From assembly GCA_965371445.1 (NCBI GenBank), contig CBDUYN010000148.1:1-26428 (forward strand): a stretch of 26,428 bases of DNA, read 5' to 3'. The position numbers were made by a program, and so were the translations under genes. The DNA comes from DASWIG01 sp965371445 (GTDB taxonomy: Bacteria > Acidobacteriota > Thermoanaerobaculia > Multivoradales > J023). Within the stretch, counting starts at the first letter, position 1. Each line of letters opens with the position of its first letter. The notes under the pieces were generated by a model. The model was given only the letters and a program-made list of their open reading frames with translations. It made no database searches and had not been told where the DNA came from. Shown one piece after another: positions 22,798 through 26,428 of this stretch.

Positions 22798-24369
22798 TTA
22801 CGACGAACGAAACGATGCCCGCAGGAACCGCATCGCCGCGGTCGCCGCCGACCTGTCGTCGAACCAGGCGAGGACGTCCCGCCGCAGGTTCTCCTCACAG
22901 GGACGCCCCGTACAGGCCTCCAGCCCCAAAACCGCCAGCGCCGCGGATACGAAGCCAGCGTCCTCCAACATCCCCGCGAGGCCGTCGGAGTCCGGCAGGA
23001 CGGACGAGTCCGGCGGCGTAAGCTCCGCTAATCCGGTGAAGGACAGGACGCCGGCCAGCGCCAACCAGTTGGCAAGATCCTGGCCACTCTCGTGGGTCGT
23101 ACCCCGCCGTGTCCACAACTGGACGGCCTCGGCTCTGACGTCGGCGTGGAGCGCCTCGCGGAAGTCTTCGAGGTCGTCCTCCCGCCACTGGAACCACAGG
23201 GCGTAGAGGTTCCAGAGATAGAGAAAAGCGTCGAGCGTCGTCGCTTCCGGGAAGCACGGCGCAACGTCGGAGCTACAGCCGACGCGGAGGGCTTCGCGGG
23301 CTCTCGTTTCGGGAGCGGCGGGGTCCGTCATCATATAGAGGACGGCACGGTTCCATCTCAGAAAGCCTGGGGTCTTCGTCCACCCGTCCGGCGGGCCGAC
23401 GTGCCGTTCGACGACGGCAAGAGCCTGTTTTCTCGACTTGGGGTCCGCCGCGACGAGGTGACCCAAGCAATTCATGCAGTCCTGAACGGAGGTGGCCTCT
23501 AAAGATGCCGGATCCACCTCTTCAAGGTAATTCCAGAACAAGGCCGTCATGTCGTCCCTCAAGGACGACGGCGGAGCGTTGGCCAACTGGTAGGCCGCCC
23601 TGGCCCGGGTAGGCCAGTCGGCTTGGGAGATGAGGTCTCGGAGCGTCGGGCGGGGGTCGTCGACGAAGCTGGCCGCCACGGTCTTTGCAAGGCGACGTCC
23701 ACTCCATCGGAGGAACTGGCAGACCGGAAGAATGCCGCCTTTGCAAAGGAACCCGGCGACTTGGCCGGCGGGGGTCGTCGAAAGAATGCTGAGCAAGCTT
23801 TGGCCAAACTTCCAGCTAGTGTGCTGGACAGTATTTTGGAAAGTTATCAAGTCACCGGACTGTAAGATCATCTGCCACATTCGATCTACGCCGATCTTCT
23901 CCTCGAGGCGCACAAGCAGCTCCTCGTCGACCTGCTTCAGCTCCCGCAACGCCAGGTCCAACGTCCCGATCGAACGACCCGACGTCCTCTGCATCAACTC
24001 GTCGACAAGCCTCTCTGGCAACGCTTCGATCGCCGCTCTCCACCGGCGGTGATCCGTCGCGCTAAGATAACCCAGAACATGGAAGAAGCTCTGTACGTCG
24101 GCACCTGCCACCCAGGAGTCAAGATCCTCCAGCAGTTGCTCTCGAAGCCTATCAGCGATCTCCGGATAGTGAGACCGAACCTGATGTAGAAAGAACGTAC
24201 AGTCCCAAAACGGCTGCTCACGCAGCATCTGAAGCACGAGACCGCTCTCCGCCTTGGCGACGACGAGATCTTGATACCGATCCCTGAAATCGTCACCGCT
24301 CTCCACAAAGTCCGCCAGCGTTGTCGCGACGACCTTCAGAGGAAGCCGAGCGAAGGTTCTTTCGGTCAA
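22798..24369 (-). CDS. large helical-repeat protein, coupled to or a detached C-terminal part of the nuclease-STAND protein
   Basis: About 523 residues, almost all helical with Leu/Ala/Asp/Trp-rich amphipathic segments (WDCTFFLHQVRSHYPEIADR, LREQLLEDLDSWVAG, TLDLALRELKQVDEELLVRL). This is similar to the superhelical sensor regions behind STAND NTPases. I do not recognise a named family. The only start after the last upstream stop in this frame is TTG 24369, which overlaps the stop of the preceding ORF (TTGA). Two readings are possible: a coupled second gene, or the C-terminal part of the same protein separated by a frameshift between 24370 and 24420. The stop is only a few bases from repeat element 2. 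Confidence 0.55.
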   Translation of the reverse strand: MTERTFARLPLKVVATTLADFVESGDDFRDRYQDLVVAKAESGLVLQMLREQPFWDCTFFLHQVRSHYPEIADRLREQLLEDLDSWVAGADVQSFFHVLGYLSATDHRRWRAAIEALPERLVDELMQRTSGRSIGTLDLALRELKQVDEELLVRLEEKIGVDRMWQMILQSGDLITFQNTVQHTSWKFGQSLLSILSTTPAGQVAGFLCKGGILPVCQFLRWSGRRLAKTVAASFVDDPRPTLRDLISQADWPTRARAAYQLANAPPSSLRDDMTALFWNYLEEVDPASLEATSVQDCMNCLGHLVAADPKSRKQALAVVERHVGPPDGWTKTPGFLRWNRAVLYMMTDPAAPETRAREALRVGCSSDVAPCFPEATTLDAFLYLWNLYALWFQWREDDLEDFREALHADVRAEAVQLWTRRGTTHESGQDLANWLALAGVLSFTGLAELTPPDSSVLPDSDGLAGMLEDAGFVSAALAVLGLEACTGRPCEENLRRDVLAWFDDRSAATAAMRFLRASFRSS

Positions 24370-26050
24370 CGAAAACGTTCGCTCGTCCCCAAGCGCGCCC
24401 CTTTGACAGATGCCTCTTCTCCCGGCTCCGCGATCTGCAGTCTGTGCCTCAGCAACGCCACCAGATCTTCGACGCGCACGGCGTCAGAAGCCCCCGGGCG
24501 ATGCAGAAAGCAAAGCAGGCTCGCGACCGAGTCCTTCTTGTAGTCTCGGCCATGAAGCAACGCCAGAGAACGAGCGATCAGCTCGGCGGCCGAAGCGTGG
24601 ACGAAAAGAGCCCGCGGCGGGCTTCCCACGTAGGCGACGAGCGCCTCGGCCCGCGGTGCCTCGCGGCGTAGATCGTCGAGGGGTAGCCAGTCCGCCGTAG
24701 GCGCCAGCTCGAACTGCGCCAGAGCCGCGAGGTCGAAAAGGCGATCGGCTTTGAGGGGCAATTTGTCGAAGTAATGCTTGAGCGCCGTCTCGAAGATCTG
24801 CTCAGAGTCGAGGCGGTCGACGTCGGCCGGCTCGCGGACCGAAGCGAGAACGGCGTCGAGGAGCGCCAGGTCGTGGGCCGAGCGCTCGAAAAGCCGGCTC
24901 ATCCGTTCCTCGGACAAGCCGCTCAGCTCCGGCCGCCGCCGCTCGACGACCTGCTGGAAGAACGCCTGCGTATTCTCGAAGACCACGGCGGAGCCGGCCG
25001 TCACGAGCTCGTCTTCGAGCTCGGAGCCCTCAAAACGCGGTCCGCTCTCTCCGCCCGACGCCGTCCGGGCCACCAGGACGATCCAGCCGCGGCCGCGCAA
25101 CAAGCGGCTCGCCTGGTAATGGAGCCCCGCGAGCTCGGCGAAGCGTTCCTGGCAGTCGTCGAGGACGAAGACCGTCGGCCGCGTCAGGCGGCGGCGGATT
25201 CCCTCCACGAGGACGTCCTCCGACGCCTGGCAGCGCCGCAGGTTGACGTAGAAGACCCGCGCGCGCCCACGGTCTGGGCCAGGGCCAGCACCGTCGTCGT
25301 CTTGCCGGTGCCCGGCGCGCCGCGGACGAGGACGGTACCGTCGCGGCGCAGAATCTCGGTGAACGCTTCGGCCCGCGTCTCGTCGATCACCAGGTGACCC
25401 TGCCGGCACAGGTCGTGGTAGCCGTCGAGGAAGAGGTCCGGCGGGGCCGCGGGGTGGACGGGACGGAAGACGTCGTAGCGCCAGGTGAGGGGATGACAGA
25501 AGTCCTCGGCCATGCGCTCGGAGAAGACGTCGGCGACGACGTCGGGCGCCTTGCGGAGGCGTTCGTCGAAGTGTTCCCGATGCCAGAAGCCGACGGCGAC
25601 GCCGTGGTCGTCCTGGAAGTCGCCGCGGATCTTCTCCCACTCTTCGCTCGCGGCTCGCGCCCGCAGCTCCAGGGGACAACAGACCACGATCTCGTCGGGC
25701 CGGGGCAAGTCGGGCCGGCTCAGCCAGGCCTTGCGGAACTTGTCGAGGACGCCGATCAGGTGCCTACGGGCGAAGCTATTCCAGTTCTTGCACTGGTAGA
25801 CGACGGTGCGTTCACCGTCGTGGACGAGGACGTCGATGCCGTACTGCTCTTCGCCGGGCTTGCCGAAGTACTGCGGGACTTTGCCGTCGGCCTGGAGGAG
25901 GAGGAAGGTCAGCCGTTCCAGGCCGGGGCCGCCGAGAGCGTGGTAGGGGAGATCAGGGCCTTCGGGCTCCGCCGGTGTGGGGTGGAAGGCCGCAGTCAGA
26001 TGGCTGACGGCGGCGGCGGTCAGGGGAACGACGGGGCTCGAGGCCGGCAT
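24366..26050 (-). CDS. Mrr-like restriction nuclease-STAND NTPase protein, frameshifted
   Basis: Residues 1-200 from ATG 26050 hold a PD-(D/E)xK-type nuclease: LERLTFLLLQADGKVPQYFG, YGIDVLVHDG (Asp73), VVYQCKNW (Gln86-x-Lys88). Then comes a STAND P-loop NTPase with GTVLVRGAPGTGKTTT (Walker A 244-251). About 12 codons later the frame breaks in a GC repeat near 25252-25268, where two extra bases (GC) would explain it. The next frame continues VFYVNLRRCQASEDVLVEGI, the Walker B PTVFVLDDCQERF, VARTASG and a helical region to 24366. Nuclease-NTPase fusions of this kind are predicted antiphage or anti-plasmid proteins. The dinucleotide slip may be a sequencing error, phase variation or true inactivation. 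No Shine-Dalgarno site; a TAAGCT box is 6 nt before the ATG. Confidence 0.75.
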
Positions 26051-26056
26051 GGTGGA

Positions 26057-26062
26057 AGCTTA
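26057..26062 (-). promoter_or_regulatory. -10-like box of a leaderless promoter for the nuclease-STAND gene
   Basis: TAAGCT on the minus strand, 6 nt before ATG 26050. The -35 position would fall in the 16-bp tandem repeat next to it, so repeat changes could affect expression. Confidence 0.4.
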
Positions 26063-26072
26063 CCCCACCTCC

Positions 26073-26152
26073 CAGGCTCTGGGTGTCCCAGGCTCTGGGT
26101 GTCCCAGGCTCTGGGTGTCCCAGGCTGTAGGTGTCCCAGGCTCTGGGTGGCA
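26073..26152. repeat. 16-bp tandem repeat (about five units)
   Basis: Units CAGGCTCTGGGTGTCC start at 26073, 26089, 26105, 26121 (two changes) and 26137 (merging into the end of repeat element 3). Each unit includes CCCAG-GCT-CTGGG, a small palindrome. The unit resembles the outer terminal sequence of the REP/MITE-like elements. Confidence 0.85.
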
Positions 26153-26370
26153 AGGCCAAGCAGACGGAGACGATGAATCGAGGTAGAGCGACGGCCCTGG
26201 CTCAATGGGCTCTACGGGGCTCGGCTTGGTCCCGGGGCGCGTAGCCTTGGTCCGAGCGCGCAAAGCGCGCTCGGCCGACGGCCGAGCGAAGACAAGGCCA
26301 AGCCGAGCCATCCCCACCTTTCGAGGCTTGCCATTCACTTCCGGAGACTTCGTTCAGGGGATACTCGGGT
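26141..26370. repeat. REP/MITE-like element 3, right end degraded
   Basis: The left terminal repeat 26141-26161 is intact. The central hairpin CCGAGCGCGC-AAA-GCGCGCTCGG is at 26252-26274, with outer arms CTCGGCTTGG / CCAAGCCGAG at 26220-26229 and 26298-26307. Sequence similar to the other copies continues to about 26370, but the right terminal repeat is missing. Nothing recognisable follows to the window end. Confidence 0.7.
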
Positions 26371-26428
26371 CACGGTAGGTGAACTTGTCTTAGTCTGTCC
26401 ACCACTAGGCGGGGGGTTATTCCTGACG

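Noticed and set aside
26073..26152. 16-bp units as replication-origin iterons
   Set aside because: No replication initiator gene or AT-rich region nearby; the unit derives from the neighbouring repeat element end.

Overview
The window is GC-rich bacterial DNA, probably from an Acidobacteriota-like lineage. The hints are an S41/tricorn-type peptidase, a secreted protein with a PALSPAG-type C-terminal sorting tail, type II menaquinone MenB, KorA/KorB, and large conflict-type proteins. The taxonomic call is inference only. Core metabolic genes are interleaved with toxin-antitoxin modules, large predicted immune proteins, repeats and gene debris. No tRNA, rRNA or CRISPR array was seen.

Layout: 1-1669 (minus) is a decayed S41 peptidase joined out of frame to the 5' third of a calcineurin-like phosphoesterase gene. 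1682-2238 is intergenic and carries a small palindromic repeat family. 2239-3141 (minus) is menB. 3322-6716 (plus) holds a hemerythrin-like protein and the korA-korB pair (2-oxoacid:ferredoxin oxidoreductase). 6883-7512 is a toxin-antitoxin operon with a palindrome over its promoter. 7549-8278 is a patchwork of gene fragments, including pieces of korB, the NACHT gene and the PALSPAG gene found elsewhere in this window.

8326-14060 is the most interesting part. It carries a PNP-NACHT-FGE protein (1060 aa) and a Ser/Thr kinase-FGE protein (672 aa). Their last ~35 codons differ almost only at codon positions 1 and 2, in the place where diversity-generating retroelements (DGRs) mutate FGE/C-type-lectin domains. 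Both genes are followed by homologous blocks rich in inverted repeats. No reverse transcriptase or template repeat was found in the window. 14130-14965 (minus) is a MazE/MazF-like pair followed by a truncated pentapeptide-repeat gene. 15255-16262 is the intact PALSPAG-tailed secreted protein.

16357-19459 (minus) is a tight operon of split transketolase (N and C halves) and a RuBisCO-like protein. 19567-21500 has a broken MqsA-type antitoxin, a lipoprotein with a Gly/Pro tail and a solute-binding lipoprotein. 21614-22794 is a REP-associated Y1 transposase between two ~230-bp elements with terminal inverted repeats; a third element lies at 26141-26370. 22798-26050 (minus) is an Mrr-like nuclease fused to a STAND NTPase, with a frameshift, and a coupled helical-repeat protein.

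Two expression styles coexist. Genes such as korA, korB, menB and the hemerythrin have Shine-Dalgarno sites. Six others have a TANNNT box 6-7 nt before ATG and no such site, which suggests leaderless mRNAs.
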